The position numbers were made by a program, and so were the translations under genes. Positions 7,679-15,789 of a DNA stretch of 50,208 nucleotides are shown in pieces. Positions within the stretch are counted from its first letter, which is position 1, and each line of letters starts with the position of its first letter. Below the pieces are notes generated by a model. That model searched no databases. It saw only the letters and a list, made by a program, of their open reading frames with translations, and was not told the DNA's origin. Location: NCBI RefSeq assembly GCF_003426775.1, contig NZ_QJUG01000037.1, forward strand, positions 1 through 50,208, read 5' to 3'. Source of the stretch: Allorhizocola rhizosphaerae (GTDB lineage: Bacteria; Actinomycetota; Actinomycetes; Mycobacteriales; Micromonosporaceae).

Positions 7679-8256
7679 GTCGAACTCCGATCTGCGTAGG
7701 ACTCGACCCAGCGCCATCGGCTGTCCGGGTAGAGCCCGGCCCGGAGGGTGACGGGATATTTCTTGTTCTGTCCGGGAGCGGCCACCGACTTCTTCGTTGT
7801 CTTATTTATTGTGTCGGTACCTGAATCGTCCACACAGGACTCAATGATGATCGTGGTCGGGCTGACGGAAACGACGCGGCGCAGGGTGATCTTGGGGTCA
7901 CCGGTGCGCACCGCGGACTGTTCCCGCATCAGCTCGAGGTCGCGTTCCAGCGCGGTGAGGAAGGCGCCCGCGGCGTAGTCGGACAACGGGCGCTTCGTGT
8001 GGTCGTCGTTCCAGTCGTAGACGCCGGTCTGCGCGGCCTTGATGTAGATGGTGTTGAGCTTGACGTAACTTTGCCACGCGGTGTCGACCAGCGCCTGCTG
8101 GTCCGCGCTGAGCTGGACGGACCTGCTGGGCGGGGCCTGAGCCGGTTGCGCCGCAACATCTTCGATGCGCGGTGAACACGCGCCAACCGCGACCATTGCC
8201 GCGACCCCGAAGACGGCTAGTGCGGTTGCGCGTCCACTATGGGCTTGTGGCTCCAT
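7672..8256 (-). CDS. Lipoprotein, first gene of the Tad operon
   Basis: The protein has 194 residues from the ATG at 8256, which has an AGGGGG ribosome site. The N-terminus is a lipoprotein signal with lipobox VGAC near residue 24. The mature part contains a helical stretch (SADQQALVDTAWQSYVKLN) and then a compact domain with VSVSPTTIIIESCVDDS. This resembles the SnoaL/nuclear transport factor 2-like cone seen in many actinobacterial lipoproteins, which is an inference. Being first in the run of overlapping genes, it probably follows the operon promoter in the 8257-8358 divergent gap. Confidence 0.8.
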   Translation of the reverse strand: MEPQAHSGRATALAVFGVAAMVAVGACSPRIEDVAAQPAQAPPSRSVQLSADQQALVDTAWQSYVKLNTIYIKAAQTGVYDWNDDHTKRPLSDYAAGAFLTALERDLELMREQSAVRTGDPKITLRRVVSVSPTTIIIESCVDDSGTDTINKTTKKSVAAPGQNKKYPVTLRAGLYPDSRWRWVESYADRSSTC

Positions 8257-8358
8257 CGTGCCCCCTGGTCTGGGTTGCGCTCCCGAGGGCCGATCGTACG
8301 ATGAGCTCCACCGATGTAACAAGGGGTGTTCGATAAGTGAGCGTTGGGTGATCCTGAT

Positions 8359-9009
8359 ATGGGTGTCCTGGTGGTTTTGGCCGGTCTGTCGGTCGCACCA
8401 TTGGTGCGACTGATCATCTTCCGCTGGTCCGTCGACGTTGGACAACCGTTGCGGGCGATCCCGCCGCTCAGGCGGCTCCTGCTGGTAGGGCCCCGGGTGG
8501 GGACGGTGGAGATCGTGCTGGTGGGCGTGCTGGGTTTGCTGGCCTGGCGCGTGCGCGACCCGGTCGCTCTAGTCGCGTTCGCGTGGATCGCTGTGATCGG
8601 CGTGGCGCTGGCGTTCATCGACCTGGCCGTGCACCGCCTGCCCAACGCGCTCACGCTGTCGGCGTTTCTGGGAGGTGCGGTGTTGCTGGCGCTCGCGGGC
8701 GAGCCCCGGCGGCTCGGCATCGCGCTGCTGTGCAGTCTCGGCATGACCGCGTGCTATCTGATGCTGAGCCTGATGAACCCATCGGGCATGGGCCTGGGCG
8801 ACGGCAAACTCGCGCTCAGTCTGGGCCTCGCACTCGGCTGGTTCGGCGGGATGGTCACGCTCTACGGAGCCGTCGCCGGGTTTCTGCTCGCCGGACTTTA
8901 CGCTTTGGTCATGCTCGCGCTCGGCCGGGTCACCCGCAAGGACTCCATCGCTCACGGCCCGTTCATGTTGCTGGGCGCGCTCGCCGCGCTGGTCTGGTTG
9001 CCGCTGTGA
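8359..9009 (+). CDS. Type IV prepilin peptidase (A24 family, TadV/CpaA-like)
   Basis: The protein has 216 residues and about seven membrane helices. The two catalytic Asp regions of aspartic prepilin peptidases are visible: FIDLAVHRLPN (first Asp followed by RLP) and GMGLGDGKLALSLG (the GxGD motif). It should cleave the Gly-containing leaders of the Flp-like and TadE-like proteins encoded by the divergent operon. The N-terminal methylase Cys motif of long PilD enzymes is absent, as in short CpaA/TadV forms. I chose the ATG at 8359; a TTG at 8344 in the same frame is possible. Confidence 0.9.
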   Translation: MGVLVVLAGLSVAPLVRLIIFRWSVDVGQPLRAIPPLRRLLLVGPRVGTVEIVLVGVLGLLAWRVRDPVALVAFAWIAVIGVALAFIDLAVHRLPNALTLSAFLGGAVLLALAGEPRRLGIALLCSLGMTACYLMLSLMNPSGMGLGDGKLALSLGLALGWFGGMVTLYGAVAGFLLAGLYALVMLALGRVTRKDSIAHGPFMLLGALAALVWLPL

Positions 9010-9641
9010 ACGAGTTCGAGGTCGGCCCGCTGCACTGTTATGACCGAGGTGGCGACGGGCTCCCGGTGCTCTGGCATCATGGCACGCCAAATCTGGGCAT
9101 GCCGCCGGAGCCGTTGTTCGCCGACGCCGACCGGCTCGCGGCGCTGCTGCCCGAGCGGGTCGTCGGCGTGGTGAGCATGGCCGGGTTGGCCCCGTTGGGT
9201 GCCGAGGGGTTGGACTGGTTCGCGGGCATGGCACCGGTCGGCGAGGCCGCGCTGGGCGCGGCAACGCGCGGGCGCGCGGCCAGGGAGGCGTTCGAGGAGC
9301 CCGAGGGCGACATCGGGCTCAACGATGGCGATGGGGCGGCGCTGGCGGGGGAGTGGTCGTGGTTCGGCAAGGTGGTCGGCCCGGCGCCCGGGGGCGGGCA
9401 GGTCGACGACGATCTGGCCTATGTTGCTCGGTGGAGGTTCGATCCCGCGACGATCGGTGTGCCGGTGCTGCCGATGCACGGCGGGCGGGACCGGATGGTG
9501 CCCAGTTCCCACGGCGAATGGCTGGCCCGCCACATCCCGCACGCCCAGTGGAGACTGTCCACGCAGGACGGGCACATCACGGTACTGAATAAAGCGCCGC
9601 AGGCATTGGAATGGTTGGCCGGTCTCTCATCTGGCGGGTAA
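9006..9641 (+). CDS. Alpha/beta-hydrolase lacking the nucleophile segment (probably non-catalytic)
   Basis: The frame starts with a GTG overlapping the prepilin peptidase stop (GTGA) and gives 211 residues. The N-terminus (VLWHHGTPNLGMPPEPLF) and the C-terminal part (MHGGRDRMVPSSHGEWLA, then QDGHITVLN) fit an actinobacterial alpha/beta-hydrolase with its catalytic Asp and His. Directly after EPLF the chain jumps to AALLPERVVGVVSMAGLAP, a segment that normally follows the nucleophile elbow. About 50-60 residues carrying GxSxG are missing, although the frame is open. It is either an inactivated relic or a non-enzymatic variant. Confidence 0.7.
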   Translation: MNEFEVGPLHCYDRGGDGLPVLWHHGTPNLGMPPEPLFADADRLAALLPERVVGVVSMAGLAPLGAEGLDWFAGMAPVGEAALGAATRGRAAREAFEEPEGDIGLNDGDGAALAGEWSWFGKVVGPAPGGGQVDDDLAYVARWRFDPATIGVPVLPMHGGRDRMVPSSHGEWLARHIPHAQWRLSTQDGHITVLNKAPQALEWLAGLSSGG

Positions 9642-10859
9642 CGGCTGGAACTGATGGCCCAGGGCCTCAGACAGGCCAACGAAGACTCTCGTGGCGGGGG
9701 CCGAGCACGGCACGTCTGAAGGATTGTCGGACAGTGTCGGTGATTCCGGGCATTCGCCGGACGAGATGTCGCTGTTGACCATGACGACGACCGAGGTGTC
9801 GGTGGTGGTGTCGTAGAAGAGCGTCGTGTTGAAGCCCGGGAGCTCGCCCGTGTGGCCCACCCAGCCGTCGACGCAGCCGAGCGCGAAGCCGTAGCCGGCC
9901 GGGGACGGGAACGATTGCAGCCGTTCGGTTTGCACGCGGGTCGATAGTAGTGTCTGGCCGGTGCCGAGCGCGCGAGCGTAGGTCAGCAGGTCGGCGAGAT
10001 TCGAGATCATGCCACCCGCGGTCCAGCCGAACGAGGGGTTCCAGTCGGTGGCATCGACCGGCTGGCCCGGCGTTTTGACGCCCTGCAGGGTGTAGCCCTG
10101 TGCGTGCGGGCTCGGGATGGCCGGCGACACATCGGGCAGTGAGGTGGCGGTGAGGCCGAGTGGGGCAAAGATCAGGCGCTGCAACGCTTGTGCGGCCGGT
10201 TCGCCGGTTACCGATTCAATAACCTTTCCCAGCAGTACCGTGTTGGTGTTCGAATAGTCGAAGCGCCCTCCCGGTTCGAAGACCGGTGATGCCGCGACGC
10301 CATAGGCGATAAGCTCGTCCGGCGTGAACACCGTCGCCGGATCGCCGAAATAGCGGGCGAGAAACTCTTCGGTGTAATAGCTGGCGACCCCGCTGGTCAT
10401 GTTGGCAAGCTGGGTCAGCGTGATGCGGTCTCCGTTGGGGATGCCCGGATAGTACTTGCCGATCGGGTCGTTCAGGCTGAGCCTGCCGTCCTGCGCGAGT
10501 TGCAGAATCGCCGTGCCGGTAAAGGTTTTGGTGACCGAGCCGATGCGCATGTGCATGTCGGTGCTCATCGGAGTCTGGGTCGTGGGGTCGGCGTGGCCAT
10601 AGGCCGCCGTCCACGTGCCTTCGGGAGTGCGCACGCCCACGATCGCGCCGGGTGCGGCCGCGAGCTTGAACGACTCTTGGGCGGCAGTGTCAAGCTTGGC
10701 GACCAGCTCGACGGGCAGTGCTGCCGATGTCGACGCGATCGTCGGGGCTCTTGCGACCACAGTGGCCGGGTCGGCGACACACGGCGCCTGAGCGGCGGCC
10801 GCCGCTTCTGGCACGACCAATCCCGCCGCCATCATCGTGATCACGCTGGCCCACCGCAT
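9627..10859 (-). CDS. Secreted serine hydrolase, beta-lactamase/D-Ala-D-Ala carboxypeptidase family
   Basis: The protein has 410 residues from the ATG at 10859, preceded by GGTGAGGG. A signal peptide (about 1-24) leads into a class C beta-lactamase-type domain. The catalytic SxxK is SVTK at residues 108-111, the Tyr motif is YSN at 202-204, and the third motif is HTG in GHTGELPGFN. The family includes D-alanyl-D-alanine carboxypeptidases, esterases and beta-lactamases, so cell-wall peptide trimming outside the membrane is likely but not certain. Its 3' end overlaps the convergent hydrolase gene by 15 bases. Confidence 0.88.
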   Translation of the reverse strand: MRWASVITMMAAGLVVPEAAAAAQAPCVADPATVVARAPTIASTSAALPVELVAKLDTAAQESFKLAAAPGAIVGVRTPEGTWTAAYGHADPTTQTPMSTDMHMRIGSVTKTFTGTAILQLAQDGRLSLNDPIGKYYPGIPNGDRITLTQLANMTSGVASYYTEEFLARYFGDPATVFTPDELIAYGVAASPVFEPGGRFDYSNTNTVLLGKVIESVTGEPAAQALQRLIFAPLGLTATSLPDVSPAIPSPHAQGYTLQGVKTPGQPVDATDWNPSFGWTAGGMISNLADLLTYARALGTGQTLLSTRVQTERLQSFPSPAGYGFALGCVDGWVGHTGELPGFNTTLFYDTTTDTSVVVMVNSDISSGECPESPTLSDNPSDVPCSAPATRVFVGLSEALGHQFQPLPAR

Positions 10860-10932
10860 GCCCTCACCATAGGGAATGCTTGCCCCTCGCGTGTGACTAA
10901 TCGACAACCATCGCTAGGCTCGCCTGCTGGTA

Positions 10933-12057
10933 TCAGGGGCGGCTCGATGGTCGGCGTTGGCGGAACACAAGCAGCACAAGCAGTGTGACGGCAGCCGCCA
11001 GCAGCAGACCGATGCCGCCGGCAATGAGCGCCAGATCCACCGGGAATCGAGCACCCGGCGCCAGGACGGGCGCGGCGGTGTCGATGCCGGCATCCGCTAC
11101 ACCATCACTGCGAGTCTCGGGCGGCGGCAAGAGCGCGACATCGGCGGTCAGCGCGGCCACGATGTCGAGCGCGCCAAACCCATGCTGCGCATCGCGTCCG
11201 GGCGGTCCCTTGTCCGCTGCGGTGGCGGTCAGGCGGTTGACGATGTCGCGGGCAGGCAGGTCGGGGAACTTCGCGCGCAAGAGGGCGGCTGCACCGGCCA
11301 CCAGAGCCGCCGAATACGAGGTGCCCGTGCCCACAGCCCGCTGATGCCGCAGATAGGGCGTGGAGATTTTGTCGCACGGAGCCGATAGGAGAATCTCCGA
11401 TCCGGACACGGCCGCCGGCGAGTGTGCGCCTTCCCGGTTGACCCCGCCGACAGCCACCACGCCGGGGTAGGCCGCCGGATAACCGACTCGGCGGCTGCGG
11501 TCGGTGTTGCCTGCTCCGGCGACGACGACGACATCGCGGGCGACGGCCTTCTCCACGGCTGCCTTGAGCACCTGGTCGCCATCTGGCGAGGCCAGCGAAA
11601 TCGAGATCACCTTGGCGTCGTGTTCGACCGCCCAGTTGATCGCGGCGCCCACGGCAGTGGGTGAGCCGCCGCCGATGGTCTCGGCCCGGATGGACATCAC
11701 GGTCGCCCCCGGCGCCACACCGCGGACTTGGCCGTGCCCGACGATCAGACCGGCCATGGCGGTGCCGTGCCCGGAGTCGTCCGTCAGGCCGTCGCCGGGA
11801 CCCCGGCGGCTGGTGTCGGCTCCAGCCACCACGGACCCGGCCAGATCCGGGTGTGTGGCATCGATCCCGGTGTCGATGACCGCCACGAGCACGCCCTTGC
11901 CCGTGCTCAGCTTGTGCGCCTCATTCAGGCGCAGAGTCTGGACGTACCATTGGCCGTCGGAGATCTGATCGGCCCAGGCTCCTTCTGCGGAGGCTCCAGA
12001 CGGGGCCATGACGATGAGTCCCAGCACGGCAGGCATGACTCGCAGAAGAAACCTCAT
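10933..12057 (-). CDS. mycP: Mycosin-type subtilisin protease of a type VII secretion locus
   Basis: The protein has 374 residues. A signal peptide (about 1-24) precedes a subtilisin domain with catalytic Asp62 (AVIDTGID), His97 (DDSGHGTAMAG), oxyanion Asn184 (GAGNT) and Ser247 (GTGTSYSAALVAG). A C-terminal membrane helix (about 340-365) is followed by a short basic tail. This layout is that of MycP proteases, which stabilise or process ESX/type VII secretion systems. It is the last gene of a three-gene operon with ATGA overlaps. The EccB-E membrane core is not present in this window. Confidence 0.9.
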   Translation of the reverse strand: MRFLLRVMPAVLGLIVMAPSGASAEGAWADQISDGQWYVQTLRLNEAHKLSTGKGVLVAVIDTGIDATHPDLAGSVVAGADTSRRGPGDGLTDDSGHGTAMAGLIVGHGQVRGVAPGATVMSIRAETIGGGSPTAVGAAINWAVEHDAKVISISLASPDGDQVLKAAVEKAVARDVVVVAGAGNTDRSRRVGYPAAYPGVVAVGGVNREGAHSPAAVSGSEILLSAPCDKISTPYLRHQRAVGTGTSYSAALVAGAAALLRAKFPDLPARDIVNRLTATAADKGPPGRDAQHGFGALDIVAALTADVALLPPPETRSDGVADAGIDTAAPVLAPGARFPVDLALIAGGIGLLLAAAVTLLVLLVFRQRRPSSRP

Positions 12058-13253
12058 GAGCCGGTCTCCGTCCGCGGCAGATCCACCTTGAGATCGTCGG
12101 TCCAGGGCGTGGCCAGGTCGGCGAACCAGTCGGCGAACTCGGCCTCGGCCAGCCGCAGTTGCTCCTCGGCCAGCGCCTCCTGCGCCGAGGCTTCGCCGAT
12201 GACCGGTGGCACACCCGACGCGACCTGCCACACCATGGTGCGCTTGCCACGGTCGGTATTGGCATGCTGTCTCATGGTTGACAATGGTGACATAGTCGAG
12301 TTCGCGTGATGAGTGGGGGTGCTCTGGGGCGGCGGCATCGGATAGACCCAGCGGCCGTGGCCGATTCCCGGCCCCGGCAGCACGTAGGCACCGCCGCCGG
12401 GCGCGTAGGCGTTGCCGGGCGGCACCGGCAGCACAGAGACGGGTGCACCGGGCACCGCAGCGACGAGCTGAGGCGCATTCGCCACACCCTGCAGCTGCGG
12501 CCCGCGCCGCATGACCGGATCGATGCCTGGAACCGCCGGAGGTGGTGCTGTCGCGGCGACCTCGGCCTCGGCCTCACCGGTCGCGGCTGCGGCATCACGT
12601 GTCTTCCGCACCACTGCTGCTCGATAGCCCGAGCGTTCTTCGGGGAGAGCCATCGAGCCGATCGAGGTCGGATAGGCGTACTGCGATGGAACAATCAGTT
12701 GCTGGCGGTAGTCGCCCACGGCGGCGTCCATTCGCTGCATCACCTCGCGCGCTCGCCGGTTCAGATTCTCGGCGGCATGGTCCCACCACTCGGGCAACCA
12801 GTCGGTGGTGACACGATCCCACTCCTGCTTCAACTGCCCTACGCGCTCTTTGGCAGTCTTGAGGGTGGTGAGAATCGAATAAACCCCTCGACTGGTGGAC
12901 CCATGGGCCACCGCGTCCTCGGCCAGCGAGTCGATCAGCGCGTCGAGGAAGCCGAAAAACCTCGCCGCCGCCGGACTCGTGTCCGGGCTCCAGGCGTTGC
13001 TCAGGCTTTCGCGCAGACGTTTCAGACTGTCGTGGTGGGCGAGCAACAGTTGAGCCAGATTCTCGAAGCCGCGGGCCTGGGTCCAGGCGGCCTCATCATC
13101 GTCGCGGCGCACCATATCCCACAGCCGCGGCACGTCGTAGGCGTTCCAGTTGATGGCGACCACGGCCGGCTGCGGCTGATCGAGGCGCGGTGCCACCGGT
13201 CCGACGAAGGTGCCTTTCACCCGCTGGTGCAGCACCGAATCGGGTGTCGTCAT
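12054..13253 (-). CDS. PPE/WXG100-like helical protein of the mycosin operon
   Basis: The protein has 399 residues. The first 210 are mostly helical and start with an INWNAYDVPRLWDMV segment, followed by a Trp motif AWSPDTSPAAARFF that resembles the WxG/SxxA turn of ESX substrates. The middle is Ala/Pro/Gly-rich (about 235-330) and would be disordered. The C-terminus is an acidic helix rich in Trp/Phe (FADWFADLATPW). Position between a small helical protein and mycP, with ATGA overlaps on both sides, suggests a type VII substrate or chaperone-type partner. The family has no assigned biochemical activity that I recognise. Confidence 0.75.
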   Translation of the reverse strand: MTTPDSVLHQRVKGTFVGPVAPRLDQPQPAVVAINWNAYDVPRLWDMVRRDDDEAAWTQARGFENLAQLLLAHHDSLKRLRESLSNAWSPDTSPAAARFFGFLDALIDSLAEDAVAHGSTSRGVYSILTTLKTAKERVGQLKQEWDRVTTDWLPEWWDHAAENLNRRAREVMQRMDAAVGDYRQQLIVPSQYAYPTSIGSMALPEERSGYRAAVVRKTRDAAAATGEAEAEVAATAPPPAVPGIDPVMRRGPQLQGVANAPQLVAAVPGAPVSVLPVPPGNAYAPGGGAYVLPGPGIGHGRWVYPMPPPQSTPTHHANSTMSPLSTMRQHANTDRGKRTMVWQVASGVPPVIGEASAQEALAEEQLRLAEAEFADWFADLATPWTDDLKVDLPRTETGS

Positions 13254-13654
13254 GGCTGGAGCCCGGGGCGCGCCGGTGACGGTTGGGCCGCTGCGTCGGC
13301 CGTGTTGACGGCCTCCGACAGGGTCGACTCGATGTGCGCCAGGCGTGAGGCGGCAATCTGATCGCCGTCGGCATAGTTTGCCAGCACCTGCTCGATCGCG
13401 GCGGTCAGAATCCGGGCGCCGCGCACCTGCCGCGCGGTGTTCTCGCGCGCCCGTTCCAGTGCCGCCGCGAACACCTCACGGCCGGCCGCCAGTTGGCCGC
13501 CCACCGCGGCCAGACCGAACCGGGCTCCGTGCTGCAGCTCGCTTTCCGCTCGGGCCGCACCGGGCGCGAGCCCGAGTTCGGCATCGGCTCGCAGCATTTC
13601 GGCGAACGAGCGCAGCTCACCCAAATCAACTTCGACTTTCGGCGCCTGCTCCAT
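13250..13654 (-). CDS. Small ESX-associated helical protein (EspC/WXG100-like)
   Basis: The protein has 134 residues and is almost entirely helical, with an early VDLGELRSFAEMLRADAE segment and a second long helix (VFAAALERARENTARQVRGA). It has no signal peptide or membrane segment. Size and composition match the small helical-hairpin proteins co-encoded with PPE-like proteins and mycosins. It is the first gene of the operon and is coupled to the next by ATGA. It has no WXG turn, so it may be an EspC-like or adaptor protein and not a canonical EsxA/B. Confidence 0.7.
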   Translation of the reverse strand: MEQAPKVEVDLGELRSFAEMLRADAELGLAPGAARAESELQHGARFGLAAVGGQLAAGREVFAAALERARENTARQVRGARILTAAIEQVLANYADGDQIAASRLAHIESTLSEAVNTADAAAQPSPARPGLQP

Positions 13655-13811
13655 GCCTCTTGACCCCCAGTCGCGGTGTATGAACGGAGGGTAGCGGAAA
13701 ATATAGATCGGCGTCGATCATAATTTACCTAGTCATTTGGCAGGAGAGTATGGCGGAAGGTGATCTCGGGTGTGCGTGAAGACGCTGGATGGGCAGAAAC
13801 TCATACGCGAG

Positions 13812-13885
13812 TCACTCACGCCAAATCTCGACCTGCCCGTTCGTGCCAAAGTCTCGAAGTGGACAGGTGGGCGCTTCGTGAGTGA
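13812..13885. repeat. Imperfect inverted repeat in the gap between the two ESX-like gene sets
   Basis: Perfect 9-nt arms TCACTCACG (13812-13820) and CGTGAGTGA (13877-13885) enclose a second pair, ACCTG (13831-13835) with CAGGT (13864-13868). The repeat sits in the 266-base gap between the 63-residue gene and the helical-protein gene. It could be a hairpin, an operator or the trace of a small mobile element. No coding sequence is supported in this gap. Confidence 0.5.
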
Positions 13886-13920
13886 ATCGGGTGGGTTGAG
13901 TCGGATGACCGCGCTGGTGC

Positions 13921-14112
13921 TCAGTTGTAGAGCGGCAGCCGGTAAAGCTCGTCCGTCGGCATCCGGCCGCGCAGCCGCTCCTCGACCAGGATGCCCACGA
14001 TTTCCTGCAGGCCGCGGGCCGCGTCGTGTTCGAAGGGTTCGTCCTGGTCGACGCCCACCATCGACGTATGGCGCAACAGCAGGTCGCGCACGGAGTTCAG
14101 CCGATCGTCCAC
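13921..14112 (-). CDS. 63-residue protein of the second ESX-like gene set
   Basis: A GTG at 14112 starts one base after the stop of the broken ESX-like gene. The protein is charged and helical, with no membrane segment (VRDLLLRHTSMVGVDQDEP, then RGLQEIVGILVEERLRGRM). I do not recognise the family. Tight spacing and shared direction place it in the same transcript as the two upstream disrupted genes. Unlike them its frame is intact. Confidence 0.6.
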   Translation of the reverse strand: MDDRLNSVRDLLLRHTSMVGVDQDEPFEHDAARGLQEIVGILVEERLRGRMPTDELYRLPLYN

Positions 14113-14113
14113 T

Positions 14114-14838
14114 TCAGACCCCCGCCAGGTCGTAGGCCTTGCTGGGCATCCGGGCCAGGAAGTTGCCCAGGCTGCCGGTGAATCCGGCGGCGACGCCCTC
14201 CATCACGGCGATGAACCGCTTCGCGTTGGCGACACTTGGCCCGGCCCTCCCAGTCGCCGGTGAACTGCTTCGTGAGCTCGTCGAGCAGATCGCGGCCGGT
14301 GAGGCCCTGGATGGTACCGAAGATCCAGCTGGCGATGCTGCTGAGCTCCAGCACCTCAAAACGCGTACCGACGAAGCCTTGCTTCATCGGGTCGTTCCCG
14401 GCGACATCGGTGTAGCCCGGCGTGCCCGTGAACATCTTCGCCGTATCCTTGACGTCCACGTAGTTCTTGGCGGTCTTGGCGCCCGCCGGCCGGACCGTGG
14501 TGCCGCTGCCGCCGAGGTGCATGAGCCGCTTGGCCTTCGCGTCGATGTCCTGCTTGGCCTTCTCGTCCGCGTCGTCGTAAAATTTGGCCGCCTTTTCCAG
14601 CTCCTGGCCGGAGTTGCGGACCAGTGCGCCGATCTGGAGCACGCTGTCCTTGACCGCGTTTCGGGTTGAGTCGTGGATGTCGAGCATCTTGGCGAAGAGG
14701 CCCTCGGAGGCGACCGCCTCCATCCCGGAGCCCGCCCCACTCATCTACATAGGACTGTGCCTTCGCCGCCGAGAGTCCATTGCGGACCAGCATTTTGCCG
14801 TAGTCGCGCAGCTCATCGGGGTCGACCTTCACCGCCAC
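14114..14838 (-). pseudogene. ESX/WXG100-like gene broken by two frameshifts
   Basis: A GTG at 14838 begins VAVKVDPDELRDYGKMLV, the typical start of an ESX-like helical protein, reaching AKAQSYV. Near 14745 the sense continues one base later as MSGAGSGMEAVASEGLFAKM through a long helical part (VLQIGALVRNSGQELEKAAK) and DELTKQFTGDWEGRAK. Near 14238 it shifts again by one extra base to VANAKRFIAVMEGVAAGF and ends at 14114 with AYDLAGV. The three parts join without overlap or gap, so this was one gene of about 240 codons. Both shifts are plus-one. They are real decay or local sequencing errors. Confidence 0.7.
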
Positions 14839-15185
14839 GGCGACTCCTCCTCGGCCTCGTCGGTCAGACCGCGCATGTAGGCGTTGCTCTGCGCAGTGCG
14901 CGCGGCGCGTTCCTCGTCGGACAATGCGTTCCACCAGTCCAGGTTTTCCGTGCGCCTGCTGGGCGAGCAGCTCGCCGTAGACCCGGGACTCGGCCGCTTG
15001 GCGCAGCGTCACGGCGCCGGAGAGCAGATCCTTGCCAGGTCGCGGGCGACCGGATCGGGGTCGCTGCTTGCCTGCTCCCGCAGCGAGCGGCGCATATGCC
15101 GCTCAAGCTGCGGGTCGTCCAAATGGGGCAAGAAACGCACCTGAGACATGCGGGCGAATCCATTGCCGCCGCCGTCGTGCCACAT
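14829..15185 (-). pseudogene. Small gene upstream of the broken ESX-like gene, also frameshifted twice
   Basis: The sense frame starts at ATG 15185 (or 15149, MSQVRFLPHLDDP) and runs to DPDPVARDLA. Near 15035 it moves to a second frame reading DLLSGAVTLRQAAESRVYGEL and LAQQAHGK. Near 14945 it returns to the first frame as NLDWWNALSDEERAARTAQ, ending SPWR. The stop overlaps the GTG of the next gene by 10 bases, which is the normal coupling pattern in this region. Two opposite shifts therefore flank a 30-codon central part. No family is recognised; the charged helical composition suits a T7SS accessory protein. Confidence 0.6.
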
Positions 15186-15414
15186 CTCGCGCTGAGTTGA
15201 AATGAGGTCATACCAACGCGGTAGACGACTACCTTGACGGGAAGACCATCACGCGATACTCGCGATTATCGATGTTGTGCCAGGGTGGCGATTCATCGCG
15301 GGATCGTCACCACGCGATGAACGTGATTAACATGCGGCGCGCAGGCCAGTCGCCTCCTGGCGAGTTGGCCCGCGCCGGCCGCATGCTGCTGATCTGACCG
15401 GATGGTGCGCAGGA

Positions 15415-15789
15415 CTACCAGCAGGGCGAACTCCAACCGGCGTATGCGGCACCGGACGAGTTGATCACCTCCACCGAAGCCCACGACTCACTGCCGAACA
15501 TGCACCAGCTGGACATCTGGGTCTGGTTGTCAAACGCGGGCTCGTAACCGTACTGCGTCGACCACCGGATCTGCACGGGGGTCGACGAGGTGTAGCTCAG
15601 GTAGCAGTTGAAGAAACCCGAGTACTGGGAACACTGCAGGTAGACCTCCGGCACGCTTGAGGTGGTCGCGGCTTGCCGGGAGGTGCCCGGCGCGGCCGCC
15701 GCCGGCGACGCGCCCAACGCACCGGCAACAGCAAGAACAAGAACAGCGCCCAGGTGTGCTAACGGCCGCCAGGCCCGCGCTCGGTTCAT
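15415..15789 (-). CDS. Small secreted protein with four Cys
   Basis: The protein has 124 residues from the ATG at 15789, which has a GGGAGG ribosome site. A signal peptide (about 1-36, ending AAAA) precedes a mature chain of about 88 residues with four Cys (LQCSQ, FNCYL, SSWCMF and SSPCW), which could form two disulfides. It is rich in Ser, Tyr, Trp and Gln. I do not recognise a family, but the size and composition suit a small extracellular beta-rich domain. It is monocistronic and has an inverted repeat directly upstream. Confidence 0.75.
   Translation of the reverse strand: MNRARAWRPLAHLGAVLVLAVAGALGASPAAAAPGTSRQAATTSSVPEVYLQCSQYSGFFNCYLSYTSSTPVQIRWSTQYGYEPAFDNQTQMSSWCMFGSESWASVEVINSSGAAYAGWSSPCW

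Noticed and set aside
12054-12300. Possible broken C-terminus of the PPE-like gene
   Set aside because: The frame is continuous and ends in a normal ATGA overlap with mycP; composition changes only because of the Pro-rich linker.
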